Below, in pieces: positions 26,326-36,226 of a DNA stretch of 64,000 nucleotides. The notes under the pieces are model-generated. The model did no database searches, was not told where the DNA came from, and saw nothing but the letters and a program-made list of their open reading frames with translations. This DNA comes from Streptomyces paradoxus (GTDB lineage: Bacteria; Actinomycetota; Actinomycetes; Streptomycetales; Streptomycetaceae): NCBI RefSeq assembly GCF_014202475.1, contig NZ_JACHGV010000003.1:838454-902453 (forward strand). The letters run 5' to 3'. Position 1 is the stretch's first letter; the number at the start of each line of letters is the position of its first letter. A program made the position numbers and the translations under genes.

Positions 26326-26897
26326 TGTTCGAGCGGTTCACGAAGGACGCCCGCGATGTGGTGAAGGGCGCGTACACGCACGTGGACGGGGGTGATGAGG
26401 GCGGACGTGTCGTGGAGCCGGAGCATCTGCTGCTGGCGCTGCTCGACCGGGAGGGCAGCCGTGGCTCCTTCGCGCTCGTGGCTCTCGGACTCGGTGAGCG
26501 GCGGGAGTCCGTGCGGGAGGCGTTGCGTGAGGCGCGGCGGCGGGCCGGGCTCACGCAGGCCGAGACCGACGCGCTCGCCGGGCTGGGGATCGACGTGGAG
26601 GAGATCGTCGCCCGCGTGGAGGAGACTCATGGGGTCGGCGCCCTGGCCGGCGACCGGAAGGACAAGCGGTGGTGGGCGGGGCGTACTTCCTTCGGCCGAG
26701 GGGCCAAGGACGTGCTGGAGCGATCCCTGCGGGTCGCCCTCGCCCAGCGGGACCGGCACATCGGGGACGAGCACATCCTGCTGGCCCTGACCCTGCGCCC
26801 CGGTGTGCCGGCCGAGGTCCTCGCCGACCACGGGGTGATGTACGAGCACCTGGTGCGGGTGCTGTACGGCGGTGGTGGCGAGGCCAAGGCCGGCTGA
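26325..26897 (+). CDS. Stand-alone Clp N-domain protein
   Basis: This 190-residue protein is made of two Clp_N (double-repeat) modules: MFERFTKDARDVVKGAYTHV…EPEHLLLALLDREGS and …LERSLRVALAQRDRHIGDEHILLALTLRPG. It has no AAA+ ATPase domain, no Walker motifs and no signal peptide. It resembles the adaptor-binding N-terminus of ClpC. It may sequester ClpC substrates or adaptors, or sense protein damage and act on the coupled HTH regulator (inference). Confidence 0.85.
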   Translation: MFERFTKDARDVVKGAYTHVDGGDEGGRVVEPEHLLLALLDREGSRGSFALVALGLGERRESVREALREARRRAGLTQAETDALAGLGIDVEEIVARVEETHGVGALAGDRKDKRWWAGRTSFGRGAKDVLERSLRVALAQRDRHIGDEHILLALTLRPGVPAEVLADHGVMYEHLVRVLYGGGGEAKAG

Positions 26898-26917
26898 CGG
26901 GATGAGCCCCGGACGCG

Positions 26918-27985
26918 CTACTTGCTCTGTGTGCGCAGGAGGGCTCCTATATGGGCCGCCGCCGTCGACAGATGGCGGCGGGCGTCGCGCAGCTGGTCGG
27001 GGGTGACGCCGTGGTCGCGGGCCGCGTCACGGATGTCGTCCCGGAAGCGGTCGAGCAGGCGGTCCAGGTCGCGGGCCGGGTCGCCCGTGGAGTCCGCGGC
27101 GTCCTCGTGGGCCCAGGCCGGTTCGTAGGCGGCGGGGAAGTCCTCCGGGGCCGGCGAGGACATCGGTTCCGTGGCCGGCCTGCCGGTGCCGGGCCAGTCG
27201 AATCCGAGGTCCTTGCCGAAGTCCTTGCCGTAGTCCTTTCCGAACTCGCCCACTTCCCTGACCAGCTCGCTCAGGCCCTCGCGCAGACCCGTCGGCCAGT
27301 CACCGCGGGCGAAGTGGTCCTGCACCTGCTCCTGGACGCGGCGGGTGATGCGCTGCACCTGCTCCTGGGCCTGGGCCCGGGCCTGTTCCTGGGCCTCCTT
27401 CGCCTGGCGGCGGGCGCGCTGGGCGTCCTCGCGGGCACGGCGGCTCTCGTCCTTCGCCCGCCGGGCCTGCTCCTTCCACTCCTGCCGGGCGCGGCGCATC
27501 TCCTCCTTGGCGATGCGCCAGGTCTCCTTGTCGCCGTACTGCGAGAAGTCGCCGTAGGGGGCCCCGGCCGTGCCGTCGTCCCTGGTGCCGGTGTCCCGGC
27601 GTGCCTCGGTCGCCGCCGCGCGCATCTCCCGCCGCAGGTCGCCGGCGGCTCCGCGCACATCGGCCTGGATCTCCGCGGCCAGTTCCGCGACGGACTCCCG
27701 GATCTCCAGTTCCAGGTCGGCCAGCTCGCCGCTGCGGTCGGCCAGTTCGGCGCGGCCTGCGTCGGTGATCGAGTAGACCTTGCGGCCGCCCTCGGTGGTG
27801 TGGGTGACCAGGCCCTCGGCCTCCAGCTTGGCCAGGCGCGGGTACACCGTGCCCGCCGACGGCGCGTACAGCCCCTGGAAGCGCTCCTCCAGCAGGCGGA
27901 TCACCTCGTAGCCGTGTCGGGGGGCCTCGTCCAGCAGCTTCAGCAGGTAGAGGCGGAGGCGGCCGTGGGCGAAGACGGGGGGCAT
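26918..27985 (-). CDS. PadR-family transcriptional regulator with long coiled-coil extension
   Basis: In this 355-residue protein the winged-helix PadR domain is residues 1-95 (LLKLLDEAPRHGYEVIRLLEERFQGLYAPSAGTVYPRLAKLEAEGLV). It is followed by an Arg/Glu/Gln-rich coiled coil of about 130 residues (KEEMRRARQEWKEQARRAKDES…). Simple PadR proteins are 110-180 residues, so the C-terminal extension is unusual but widespread in Streptomyces. It starts 1 bp after the DUF4097 stop and is co-expressed with it. Palindromic ATATCGCG elements upstream of DUF4097 may be its operator. Confidence 0.9.
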   Translation of the reverse strand: MPPVFAHGRLRLYLLKLLDEAPRHGYEVIRLLEERFQGLYAPSAGTVYPRLAKLEAEGLVTHTTEGGRKVYSITDAGRAELADRSGELADLELEIRESVAELAAEIQADVRGAAGDLRREMRAAATEARRDTGTRDDGTAGAPYGDFSQYGDKETWRIAKEEMRRARQEWKEQARRAKDESRRAREDAQRARRQAKEAQEQARAQAQEQVQRITRRVQEQVQDHFARGDWPTGLREGLSELVREVGEFGKDYGKDFGKDLGFDWPGTGRPATEPMSSPAPEDFPAAYEPAWAHEDAADSTGDPARDLDRLLDRFRDDIRDAARDHGVTPDQLRDARRHLSTAAAHIGALLRTQSK

Positions 27986-27986
27986 G

Positions 27987-28958
27987 TCAGAGCACCTTCT
28001 TGTCGGTCGTGCCTTCGGCCGGGACGGTGGTGGAGGCGTCGCCCGGGCCGGAGACGGAATTGTCTCCCGAGCCGCCCCCGGGGCCGCTCGCCGGGGCTGC
28101 CGCCGCGCTGCCGCTGCCGGGCGGGGTGTCCCACGGCTCGTCGTGCTCGTCCTCTCCGGCCGGCCGGCGCAGCAGGGCGATCGAGCCGGAGACGGTGGTG
28201 GCCCGCAGTCTGCCGGTGCCCGCGCCGAGGCGGCCGGTGATCTTGTGGGCGCCCCACTGGCCGTGCACCCGGAGGCCTTCGAAGGCGTTGGAGACGGAGC
28301 CGCTCGCGGTGTTCGCCTCGACCTCCGTGTCCGCCGGGTAGGGCAGCCGGATCGCGATCTCGCCCGAGACGCTGGTCAGCCGCACGTCCGTCGGGCCGTC
28401 CGGGTCGAGGTCGACGATCATCGAGCCGCTCACCGAATCCGCCCGGACGGAGGGGCCGGAGCCCTCGACCACCGTGAGGTCGCCGGAGACCGAGTTGAAC
28501 CGGAGGTCGCCGGTCACGTCCTGGGCCTCCAGACTGCCGGAGACCGTGTCGGCGCGGACCGGGCCGGAGAGGCCCACGAGCGTCGTGTCGCCGGTGACGC
28601 CCTTCACCACCGACGGGCCCTGGATGCCGGAGATCACGGCTGCCGCGCCGACCACACCCACCTCCACGCGGGTGCCGGCCGGGACGGCCAGGGAGACCAC
28701 CGCGCTGCGGCGCCAGCCCTTGCGGTCCAGCCACTTGAGGAAGCCCTTCCAGGGCAGGTCCTCGTAGGCCACCGTGAGGACGCCGTCCTGCTGGGTCACC
28801 ACCAGGGGCGGTCCCTCGATCTCGGAGATCTCCAGGCGGGCGGAACCTTCGTCCGTGCCCACCACGTTCACCGTTCCGTTGACGAGACGCACGTGCAGAT
28901 CGCTCACGGGCTCGTCGAAGGTGAGCTTCCTCGGTTCCGTGACGGACCACTCGGACAT
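27987..28958 (-). CDS. DUF4097-family beta-repeat protein
   Basis: This 323-residue protein is made of repeating beta strands with the recurring unit …VSGSxxxxxVxGDLxxxSVSG… (for example at about residues 130-240), expected to form a right-handed beta-helix of the DUF4097/adhesin type. The C-terminal ~60 residues are Gly/Ser/Pro-rich. It lacks a signal peptide, so it may be cytosolic. ATG at 28958 has GGGGAGG 8 nt upstream; ATG at 28988 has none. In actinobacteria it is typically paired with a PadR repressor, as here. Confidence 0.88.
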   Translation of the reverse strand: MSEWSVTEPRKLTFDEPVSDLHVRLVNGTVNVVGTDEGSARLEISEIEGPPLVVTQQDGVLTVAYEDLPWKGFLKWLDRKGWRRSAVVSLAVPAGTRVEVGVVGAAAVISGIQGPSVVKGVTGDTTLVGLSGPVRADTVSGSLEAQDVTGDLRFNSVSGDLTVVEGSGPSVRADSVSGSMIVDLDPDGPTDVRLTSVSGEIAIRLPYPADTEVEANTASGSVSNAFEGLRVHGQWGAHKITGRLGAGTGRLRATTVSGSIALLRRPAGEDEHDEPWDTPPGSGSAAAAPASGPGGGSGDNSVSGPGDASTTVPAEGTTDKKVL

Positions 28959-28986
28959 GGTGCAGACCTCCCCGTCCCGACGCGCC

Positions 28987-29020
28987 ATATCGCGTCCTCT
29001 CGTATTCACGATATATCGCG
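28987..29020. promoter_or_regulatory. ATATCGCG repeat/palindrome, probable PadR operator
   Basis: ATATCGCG occurs at 28987-28994 and again at 29013-29020. The second lies within the palindrome CGATATATCG (29009-29018), upstream of the DUF4097-PadR operon. AT-rich palindromes of this kind in a GC-rich background fit a PadR site. Confidence 0.5.
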
Positions 29021-29141
29021 GTCGGGGAAAGTCAAGACACCCGTTCTGGGGAGGAGGAGGCGGGCATAAGCGCTCACAAGCTGACAATTCACCCTAGCGT
29101 GTGACCATGTCGACGGAAGCCGCCCGGGCGACGGATGGAGC

Positions 29142-29854
29142 GTGCTCGTCCCCGATGGCCGGCCCTGGCGGGACGGCGCCGAACCCGTCGACCGCGTGGC
29201 CACCGGCTGGGCCACGGCTCTCGCCGTGGGCGCTCCCTGGCCCGGCCTGGCCCTGTGGTGGGACACCGACCACGCGGGCTTCACGCTCGCGTCCGGCTTC
29301 CGCCGCCCGGTCGGGTTCGTCTGGCTCGCGAGCGGTGTCCCGGCGGGGGAGGACGAGGCGATGCGCACCTTCGCCGCACGCCTGGGCCTCGACCCCGTCC
29401 TGGACGTCCAGGATCTCGACCGGCCGGCCGCACCCGATCAGGCGGCCGACGCGCGCACCCGCCTGCGCGGACTGCTCGCCGTCCTCGCGCGCGTGCTCGC
29501 CGTCCTCGCGCGCGTGGGCGTCTCCCTGCCCGCCGAACTGGCCCCCGGGAGCCCGCAGGCCGCCTCCGGGAAGCCGCCGCCCGACGGCCGGACAGCCTGC
29601 CCGTCGAGTGGCCCGGCCATCGCGAGGCGGGCGCGGCACCGGACACCGTCGACCACACCCGCCTCGGCCCCTGGATGCCCTGGACGGGCGGCCCCAGGGG
29701 CCGCGCCCTGGCCCTGGCGCAGATGGCGGCGGGCCTGCCGCTCCTGGTCCGAGGCCTGCGAGGCAAGGGCGGCGGCCGGGCCACGACCGGGGCACTGCTC
29801 CTCGCGCACGGCGCGCTGGGCCTGACCTACGACCTCACACGCCCACGCGACTGA
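29142..29854 (+). pseudogene. Conserved Streptomyces hypothetical gene with a -1 frameshift
   Basis: Coding-type sequence (DGRPWRDGAEPVDRVATGW…) is read from GTG 29142. Near 29547-29549 (CCCGGGAG) the homologous frame shifts: adding one G restores PGEPAGRLREAAARRPDSLP and then PDTVDHTRLGPWMPW…LLLAHGALGLTYDL to the TGA ending at 29854. An in-frame 21-bp tandem duplication (29475-29495, 29496-29516) repeats LAVLARV. It could be true decay or a sequencing error in the G run. The function of the intact family is unknown. Confidence 0.7.
29475..29516. repeat. 21-bp tandem duplication
   Basis: Positions 29475-29495 and 29496-29516 are identical 21-mers, duplicating seven codons (LAVLARV) inside the frameshifted gene. 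Confidence 0.9.
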
Positions 29855-29881
29855 CGCCCCGGGAGTGGCCGGAGCCGGTTC

Positions 29882-30061
29882 CTACTCGTCGTCCTCGTCG
29901 TCCAGCCGCGCCAGCCACGTCGCCAGCCGCTCCACCGGGACCTCGAAGTCGGGATTGAGATCGACGAACGTCCGCAGCTGCTCGGCGAGCCACTCGAAGG
30001 TGACTTCCTCCTCGCCGCGCCGCTTCTCCAGTTCCTCGATGCCACGGTCCGTGAAGTACAT
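29882..30061 (-). CDS. DUF6104-type small protein
   Basis: This 59-residue acidic, helical protein starts MYFTDRGIEELEKRRGEEEV and contains VDLNPDFEVPVERLATWLARL. It has no membrane segment or catalytic motif. ATG at 30061 has GAGGG upstream. It lies just downstream of the 2-oxoglutarate dehydrogenase gene on the same strand, separated by a long hairpin. The same neighbour is present in other Streptomyces (from memory). Function unknown. Confidence 0.8.
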   Translation of the reverse strand: MYFTDRGIEELEKRRGEEEVTFEWLAEQLRTFVDLNPDFEVPVERLATWLARLDDEDDE

Positions 30062-30087
30062 GCCCTCAAGGATATGTGCGCGCAAAC

Positions 30088-30127
30088 GGCCGGGCCGCAC
30101 CCCCCGATCGGGGGATGCGGCCCGGCC
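30088..30127. terminator. Long hairpin downstream of 2-oxoglutarate dehydrogenase
   Basis: GGCCGGGCCGCA (30088-30099) pairs with TGCGGCCCGGCC (30116-30127), enclosing CCCCCGATCGGGGG (30101-30114). Together these make a nearly continuous 19-bp stem. Confidence 0.88.
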
Positions 30128-30150
30128 ACGCACGAGCTGTGCGAAGGCGC

Positions 30151-33100
30151 TTACGCCTCGAACACCTCACGCACCAGCTGCTCCTGCTCGGCCTGGTGCC
30201 GCTTCGCGGAACCCACCGCCGGCGACGAGCCGTGCGGGCGCGAGATGCGCCGCAGCCGCTCGCCGTGCGGGACGTCCGCGCCGACCGCGAGGTCCAGGTG
30301 GTCGATCAGGTTGAGCGCGATGAACGGCCAGGCACCCTGGTTCGCCGGCTCCTCCTGGGCCCACAGGTACTTCTCGGCGTTCGGGTACTTCTTGATCTCC
30401 GCCTGGAGCTCGGTACCCGCCAGCGGGTACAGGCGCTCGATGCGGATGATCGCCGTGTCCGTGACACCGCGCTTCTGACGCTCGGCCTCCAGGTCGTAGT
30501 AGACCTTGCCGGCGCAGAAGACGACCTTCTTGACCGCGGCCGGGTCGACCGAGGAGTCGCCGATGACGGGCTGGAACTGCCCGGTCGTGAACTCGTCCGC
30601 CTTCGCCGCCGCCGCCTTCAGGCGCAGCATCGACTTCGGCGTGAAGACCACCAGCGGCTTGTGGTGCGGGTTGTGCACCTGCCACCGCAGGAGGTGGAAG
30701 TAGTTCGACGGCGACGTCGGCATGGCGACCGTCATGTTGTTCTGGGCGCAGAGCTGCAGGAACCGCTCCGGGCGGGCCGAGGAGTGGTCCGGGCCCTGGC
30801 CCTCGTAGCCGTGCGGCAGGAGCAGGACGACGCCGGACGTCTGGGCCCACTTCTGCTCGGCCGAGGAGATGAACTCGTCCACGACCGTCTGCGCGCCGTT
30901 GACGAAGTCGCCGAACTGCGCCTCCCACATCACGAGCGCGTTCGGGCGGGCCAGCGAGTAGCCGTACTCGAAGCCCATCGCCGCGTACTCGGAGAGGAGG
31001 GAGTTGTAGACGTTGAGCCGCGCCTGGTCCTCGGAGAGGTACTGCAGCGGCGTGTACTCGTCGCCCGTGGTGCGGTCGATGATGACCGCGTGGCGCTGGC
31101 CGAACGTGCCGCGCTGCGAGTCCTGGCCGGCCAGGCGGACCGGGACGCCCTCCAGCAGGAGGGAGCCGATCGCCAGGGTCTCGCCCATGCCCCAGTCGAT
31201 GGTGCCGTCCTCGACCATCGACGCCCGGCGCTGCAGCTGCGGCAGCAGACGCGGGTGGACGGTGATGTTGTCGGGGATGTTGACCTGGGACTCGGCGATC
31301 CGCTTGACGACCTCCGTGGTCACCGCGGTGTTCACGGCGACCGGGAACTCGGCCTGCGGGTCCGAGGGCTCGACCGTCGCCGGCTGGGACGTGGCCTCAC
31401 GGACCTCCGTGAAGACCTTCTCCAGCTGGCCCTGGTAGTCCTGCAGCGCCTGCTCGGCCTCTTCCAGGGTGATGTCGCCGCGACCGATGAGGGACTCGGT
31501 GTACAGCTTGCGCACCGAGCGCTTCTTGTCGATCAGGTCGTACATCAGCGGCTGGGTGAAGGCCGGGTTGTCCGACTCGTTGTGACCGCGGCGGCGGTAG
31601 CAGATGAGGTCGATCACCACGTCCTTGTTGAACGCCTGGCGGAACTCGAAGGCGAGCCGCGCGACGCGGACCACGGCCTCCGGGTCGTCGCCGTTCACGT
31701 GGAAGATCGGGGCCTCGATCATGCGGGCCACGTCCGTCGCGTACATGGAGGAACGCGAGGACTCGGGGGCCGCGGTGAAGCCGACCTGGTTGTTGATGAC
31801 GATGTGGACCGTGCCGCCGGTGCGGTAGCCGCGCAGCTGCGACATGTTCAGGGTCTCGGCCACCACGCCCTGGCCCGCGAAGGCCGCGTCGCCGTGGATC
31901 GCCACCGGCAGGACGGTGAAGTCCGTGCCGCCCTTGTTGATGATGTCCTGCTTGGCGCGCGAGACGCCCTCCAGGACCGGGTCCACCGCCTCCAGGTGCG
32001 AGGGGTTCGCGACCAGGGAGACCGCGATCTGCTCGCCGTCGAGACCGGTGAAGGTGCCTTCGGCGCCCAGGTGGTACTTCACGTCACCGGAGCCGTGCAT
32101 CGACTTCGGGTCGAGGTTGCCCTCGAACTCGCGGAAGATCTGCGCGTACGACTTGCCGACGATGTTGGCGAGGACGTTCAGGCGGCCGCGGTGGGCCATG
32201 CCGATGACGACCTCGTCCAGGCGGGACTCGGCGGCCGAGTCCAGCACCGCGTCCAGCAGCGGGATGACGGACTCGCCGCCCTCCAGGGAGAAGCGCTTCT
32301 GGCCGACGTACTTCGTCTGCAGGAAGGTCTCGAAGGCCTCGGCCGCGTTCAGCCGGCGCAGGATGCGCAGCTGCTCCTCGCGCTCCGGCTTGGTGTGCGG
32401 GCGCTCGACGCGGTCCTGGATCCACTTGCGCTGCTTGGGGTCCTGGATGTGCATGAACTCGATGCCGGTGGTGCGGCAGTACGAGTCGCGCAGGACACCG
32501 AGGATGTCGCGCAGCTTCATCATCGACTTGCCGGCGAAGCCGCCGACGGCGAACTCGCGCTCCAGGTCCCAGAGCGTGAGGCCGTGCTCGGTGATGTCCA
32601 GGTCGGGGTGCTTGCGCTGCTGGTACTCCAGCGGGTCGGTGTCGGCCATGACGTGGCCGCGGACCCGGTAGGAGTGGATCAGCTCGAAGACGCGGGCGGC
32701 CTTCGTGACGTCGTCGTCGTGGCTGGCGTCGATGTCCTTGAGCCAGCGGACCGGCTCGTAGGGGATGCGCAGCGCCTCGAAGACGTCGTCGTAGAAGCCG
32801 TTCTCACCGAGGAGGAGGTTCGCGACGATCCGGAGGAACTCGCCGGAGGCGGCGCCCTGGATGACCCGGTGGTCGTAGGTCGACGTGAGCGTCATGACCT
32901 TCGAGATGCCGAGCTTGTTCAGGGTGTCCTGGGAGGTGCCCTGGAACTCCGCCGGGTAGTCCATGGAGCCGACGCCCATGATCACGGACTGGCCGGGCAT
33001 CAGACGCGGCACGGAGTGCACGGTGCCGAGGCCGCCGGGGTTGGTCAGGGAGACCGTCACGCCGGTGAAGTCGTCCATGCCCAGCTTGCCGTCGCGGGCG

Positions 33101-33963
33101 CGGCGGACGATGTCCTCGTAGGCCTGCCAGAACTCGAAGAAGTTCAGCGTCTCGGCCTTCTTGATGCCCGCGACCACGAGCTGGCGGTCGCCGTTGGGCT
33201 TGACCAGGTCGATGGCGAGGCCGAAGTTGACGTGCTCCGGCTTGACCAGGGTCGGCTTGCCGTCCTTCTCCGCGAAGGAGTAGTTCATCGACGGCATGGC
33301 CTTGATGGCCTGCACCATCGCGTAGCCGATCAGGTGCGTGAAGGAGATCTTCCCGCCCCGGGCGCGCTTCAGGTGGTTGTTGATGACGATGCGGTTGTCG
33401 AACAGCAGCTTCACCGGGACCGCGCGCACGGACGTGGCCGTGGGCACCTCCAGCGAGGCGTTCATGTTCTTCGCGACCGCGGCGGCGGGGCCGCGCAGCA
33501 CGACCTGCTCGGGGCCCGAGGGGGCCTCACCGGCGGGCTCGGCCTTCTTCGGGGCCGCGGCCGGCTTGGCGGCGGGCTTCGCGGCCGGGGCGGCCTGCGC
33601 CGGGGCCGGAGCCTGCGCGGCGGGCTTCGCCGGAGCCGGAGCCGGAGCCGGGGCGGCGGCGGGCTTCTCTGCGGCCGGGGCGGGGGCCTGCGCGGGAGCG
33701 GCCGGAGCGGCCGCGGGTGCGGTGGTGGTCCCCGCGGCCCCCGCGGCCGCGGTACCCGCCGGAGCCGAGGCGGCAGCCGCCCCCGGCTTGTAGTCGGCGA
33801 AGAAGTCCCACCAGGCTCGGTCTACGGAATTCGGGTCCTGGAGGTACTGCTGATAGATCTCGTCGACGAGCCACTCGTTGGCACCGAACGACGCGGCAGG
33901 GTTCTTCCCCGCTTGGTCGGTGTCGGTCGAGATGCTCGAGTTACTGGGGGACTGTGGCGACAC
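30151..33963 (-). CDS. kgd: Multifunctional 2-oxoglutarate decarboxylase/dehydrogenase (E1-E2 fusion)
   Basis: This 1270-residue actinobacterial fusion starts with an E1 N-terminal helix ([16 protein letters not shown]) and an Ala/Pro linker of about 90 residues. An E2-type succinyltransferase core follows (about 155-365, active-site strand YDHRVIQGA), then the E1 TPP-binding domain (about 540-780) and a transketolase-like pyrimidine and C-terminal domain. It converts 2-oxoglutarate to succinyl-CoA with Lpd, or to succinic semialdehyde by decarboxylation, at the TCA cycle branch to glutamate. No lipoyl domain is present, as expected. GTG at 33963 ([10 protein letters not shown]) is preferred; GTG at 33990 is possible. 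Confidence 0.94.
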   Translation of the reverse strand: MSPQSPSNSSISTDTDQAGKNPAASFGANEWLVDEIYQQYLQDPNSVDRAWWDFFADYKPGAAAASAPAGTAAAGAAGTTTAPAAAPAAPAQAPAPAAEKPAAAPAPAPAPAKPAAQAPAPAQAAPAAKPAAKPAAAPKKAEPAGEAPSGPEQVVLRGPAAAVAKNMNASLEVPTATSVRAVPVKLLFDNRIVINNHLKRARGGKISFTHLIGYAMVQAIKAMPSMNYSFAEKDGKPTLVKPEHVNFGLAIDLVKPNGDRQLVVAGIKKAETLNFFEFWQAYEDIVRRARDGKLGMDDFTGVTVSLTNPGGLGTVHSVPRLMPGQSVIMGVGSMDYPAEFQGTSQDTLNKLGISKVMTLTSTYDHRVIQGAASGEFLRIVANLLLGENGFYDDVFEALRIPYEPVRWLKDIDASHDDDVTKAARVFELIHSYRVRGHVMADTDPLEYQQRKHPDLDITEHGLTLWDLEREFAVGGFAGKSMMKLRDILGVLRDSYCRTTGIEFMHIQDPKQRKWIQDRVERPHTKPEREEQLRILRRLNAAEAFETFLQTKYVGQKRFSLEGGESVIPLLDAVLDSAAESRLDEVVIGMAHRGRLNVLANIVGKSYAQIFREFEGNLDPKSMHGSGDVKYHLGAEGTFTGLDGEQIAVSLVANPSHLEAVDPVLEGVSRAKQDIINKGGTDFTVLPVAIHGDAAFAGQGVVAETLNMSQLRGYRTGGTVHIVINNQVGFTAAPESSRSSMYATDVARMIEAPIFHVNGDDPEAVVRVARLAFEFRQAFNKDVVIDLICYRRRGHNESDNPAFTQPLMYDLIDKKRSVRKLYTESLIGRGDITLEEAEQALQDYQGQLEKVFTEVREATSQPATVEPSDPQAEFPVAVNTAVTTEVVKRIAESQVNIPDNITVHPRLLPQLQRRASMVEDGTIDWGMGETLAIGSLLLEGVPVRLAGQDSQRGTFGQRHAVIIDRTTGDEYTPLQYLSEDQARLNVYNSLLSEYAAMGFEYGYSLARPNALVMWEAQFGDFVNGAQTVVDEFISSAEQKWAQTSGVVLLLPHGYEGQGPDHSSARPERFLQLCAQNNMTVAMPTSPSNYFHLLRWQVHNPHHKPLVVFTPKSMLRLKAAAAKADEFTTGQFQPVIGDSSVDPAAVKKVVFCAGKVYYDLEAERQKRGVTDTAIIRIERLYPLAGTELQAEIKKYPNAEKYLWAQEEPANQGAWPFIALNLIDHLDLAVGADVPHGERLRRISRPHGSSPAVGSAKRHQAEQEQLVREVFEA

Positions 33964-34244
33964 GGCGGCAACCGCCCTCTTCCGCTTCACAAGATGATGG
34001 ACAGCGGGAATCAAGGCTACGCCCCTCTGACGGGGAAGGTCAGGTCGGGCCGGTGCAACGTCGTGCAAGTCACATCTGGAACCGTGTTTCGGGGCTTGAA
34101 ATGGCGGGAAACAAGCGTGGTTCCGCTTAACGAGGGAAGGGCTCGCCAGGGCCCAGGGCGCCGATGGCGCGGGCCTGTGCCTGATCACACGTGTCCGTCA
34201 GCGCGGACGCCCGTGGATCTTGTGGCTCCGCTTCGAACTTTACG

Positions 34245-35354
34245 TCAACTTGGCACAGATGACAGTCCCGGAAGAGTGACAAGAATCCGGCAACCCCGCT
34301 CGGATTCGGCCACTCCGATCCGGCCCCCGTGCAGGTCCACCGCCCAGCGGGCGATCGCAAGGCCGAGCCCCGTGCCGCCGTCGCTGCCCGGCCCCTGCGG
34401 CCGCTTGGCGCTGCCGCGGTTGAACCGCTCGAAGACGCGGTGCCACTCGGACTTGGGGATGCCGGGGCCCTCGTCCAGGACCTCCAGCTCCAGCGACTCC
34501 GGCAGGGAGCCGCGTCGCGCCTTGACCGTCACCCGTCCGTGCGGCGGGCTGTGCTTGACCGCGTTGTCGATGAGGTTGGCGACGACCTGGTGGATGCGCT
34601 CCGGGTCCGCGTGCGCGGTCAACTCCGGTGGGTGGACGTCGAGATGCAGATGGACGTCCGTACGGGTGTGGCTGCCCGAGCCGGTGGCGATCCCCGCGCG
34701 CACCGAGGCGACCATGTTGGCCTCCTTCAGCACGCCCGACAGGTACGGCCACACCTCGAACCGCCGCTGTTTCAGCGGGACGACGCCGTTGTCCAGGCGC
34801 GACAGGTCCAGCAGCGTCTCCACCAGCCGGCCGAGGCGCTCGGTCTGCTTCAGCGCCGTGCGCATGGTCTCCGGGTCGGCCTGCGTGACCCCGTCGACGA
34901 TGTTCTCCAGCACCGCGCGCAGCCCGGCGATGGGGGTGCGCAGCTCGTGCGAGACGTTCGCCACCAGCTCCTTGCGCTGGCTGTCCTGGGCCTCCAGCTC
35001 GTCGGCCATGGCGTTGATCGTCACGGCCAGGTCGCCCAGCTCGTCACGGCGGTTCTCGCGTGTACGGCGGGTGTAGTCGCCCTGCGAGATGGAACGGGCG
35101 ACAGCGGTCATCTCGTCCAGCGGTGCCGTGAGCGAATGGGCCACGAACTGCGTAATGAGAAGCGTGGCGATCATCGAGAAGACCGTGATGAAGCGCAGCT
35201 CCGTCTTGGTGTGCACCGCGATCACCGACAGGCCCGTGGTGATCAGCACCGAGATGACGACCAGCGCGCCCAGCTTGGTCTTGATCGAGAACGGGCTCAC
35301 CCCGCCCCAGGGGCTGTCCCCGGGGTTTCTCCGTGCGGCCGGCCCGCCGCTCAT
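34245..35354 (-). CDS. Two-component sensor histidine kinase
   Basis: This 369-residue membrane kinase has two hydrophobic helices at about residues 28-48 and 55-75, a HAMP domain (SLTAPLDEMTAVARSISQGDY), HisKA with VSHELRTPIAGLRAVLENI, and HATPase_c (NLIDNAVKHS, DEGPGIP, GGTGLGLAIA). The extracytoplasmic loop is very short, so the signal is probably sensed in the membrane. Its ATG overlaps the response-regulator stop (ATGA, 35351-35354). Confidence 0.9.
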   Translation of the reverse strand: MSGGPAARRNPGDSPWGGVSPFSIKTKLGALVVISVLITTGLSVIAVHTKTELRFITVFSMIATLLITQFVAHSLTAPLDEMTAVARSISQGDYTRRTRENRRDELGDLAVTINAMADELEAQDSQRKELVANVSHELRTPIAGLRAVLENIVDGVTQADPETMRTALKQTERLGRLVETLLDLSRLDNGVVPLKQRRFEVWPYLSGVLKEANMVASVRAGIATGSGSHTRTDVHLHLDVHPPELTAHADPERIHQVVANLIDNAVKHSPPHGRVTVKARRGSLPESLELEVLDEGPGIPKSEWHRVFERFNRGSAKRPQGPGSDGGTGLGLAIARWAVDLHGGRIGVAESERGCRILVTLPGLSSVPS

Positions 35355-36091
35355 GGCGTCGGGGTCTCCAGGGCGTAACCCACGCCGTGCACCGTGCGGA
35401 TCCGCTCGGCGCCGATCTTCCGGCGCAGCGCCTTGATGTGGCTGTCGACCGTGCGGGTGCCGGAGGCGTCCGCCCAGTCCCAGACCTCGGCGAGCAGCTG
35501 CTCACGGGAGAGCACCGCGCGCGGGGTGTTGGCCAGGCACACCAGCAGATCGAACTCGGTGGGTGTGAGGTGGACGTCCTCGCTGCGCACCCGGACCCGG
35601 CGCTGCGCGTGGTCGATCTCCAGCTCGCCGAGGCGCAGGATGCCGGAGCGGGGAGTGGCCGCCGCGATGGCGGCCCGCTCCACGCGCCGCAACAGCACGT
35701 GCACACGCGCCGCCAGCTCGCGCATGGAGAACGGCTTGGTCATGTAGTCGTCGGCGCCGACCCCGAGGCCGACCAGCATGTCGGTCTCGTCGTCGCGCGC
35801 GGTGAGCATCATCACCGGCACCGGGCGGGCGGCCTGCACGCGCCGGCAGACCTCCAGACCGTCGAAGCCGGGCAGCATGATGTCGAGGATCAGCAGGTCG
35901 GGCTGCCACGCCTCGGCCGTGTCGACAGCTGCCGGGCCGTCACCCGCCGTTTGCACGAGGAACCCCTCGGCGCGCAGGCGGGTCGCGATGGCGTCCACGA
36001 TCGTCGCGTCGTCCTCGACCACCAGGACCCGGCGCTGTGCGCCCGGAGTAGCCGTCGCTGAACCGTTGTGGGAGGTCTGTGTCTGCTCCAT
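35351..36091 (-). CDS. OmpR-family response regulator
   Basis: This 246-residue regulator has a receiver domain (about 22-135; VVEDDATIVDAI, phospho-acceptor Asp in DLLILDIMLPGFDG, Lys in DYMTKPFSM) and a winged-helix DNA-binding domain (VHLTPTEFDLLVCLAN…RTVDSHIKALRRKIG…VHGVGYAL). It is the partner of the coupled histidine kinase. The start at ATG 36091 leaves a 20-residue polar N-terminus. The regulon is unknown. Confidence 0.91.
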   Translation of the reverse strand: MEQTQTSHNGSATATPGAQRRVLVVEDDATIVDAIATRLRAEGFLVQTAGDGPAAVDTAEAWQPDLLILDIMLPGFDGLEVCRRVQAARPVPVMMLTARDDETDMLVGLGVGADDYMTKPFSMRELAARVHVLLRRVERAAIAAATPRSGILRLGELEIDHAQRRVRVRSEDVHLTPTEFDLLVCLANTPRAVLSREQLLAEVWDWADASGTRTVDSHIKALRRKIGAERIRTVHGVGYALETPTP

Positions 36092-36226
36092 CGCCCGCCC
36101 CTGGGGTGTGCTTTCCGGAATCAGTGGGGTGATTCCTTCTGACTGGCTATGCCTGCGCATGGTTGCGATTGACGCTTGAATGATCGGCGTCAGGGGAGCA
36201 GCGTACGGGGAGTCAGTACGCCTTTG

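Noticed and set aside
30076..35076. 1666-codon open frame on the plus strand opposite 2-oxoglutarate dehydrogenase
   Set aside because: The minus strand encodes an unmistakable E1-E2 fusion. The plus frame is repetitive Leu/Val/Arg/Gly text expected from antisense GC-rich codons.
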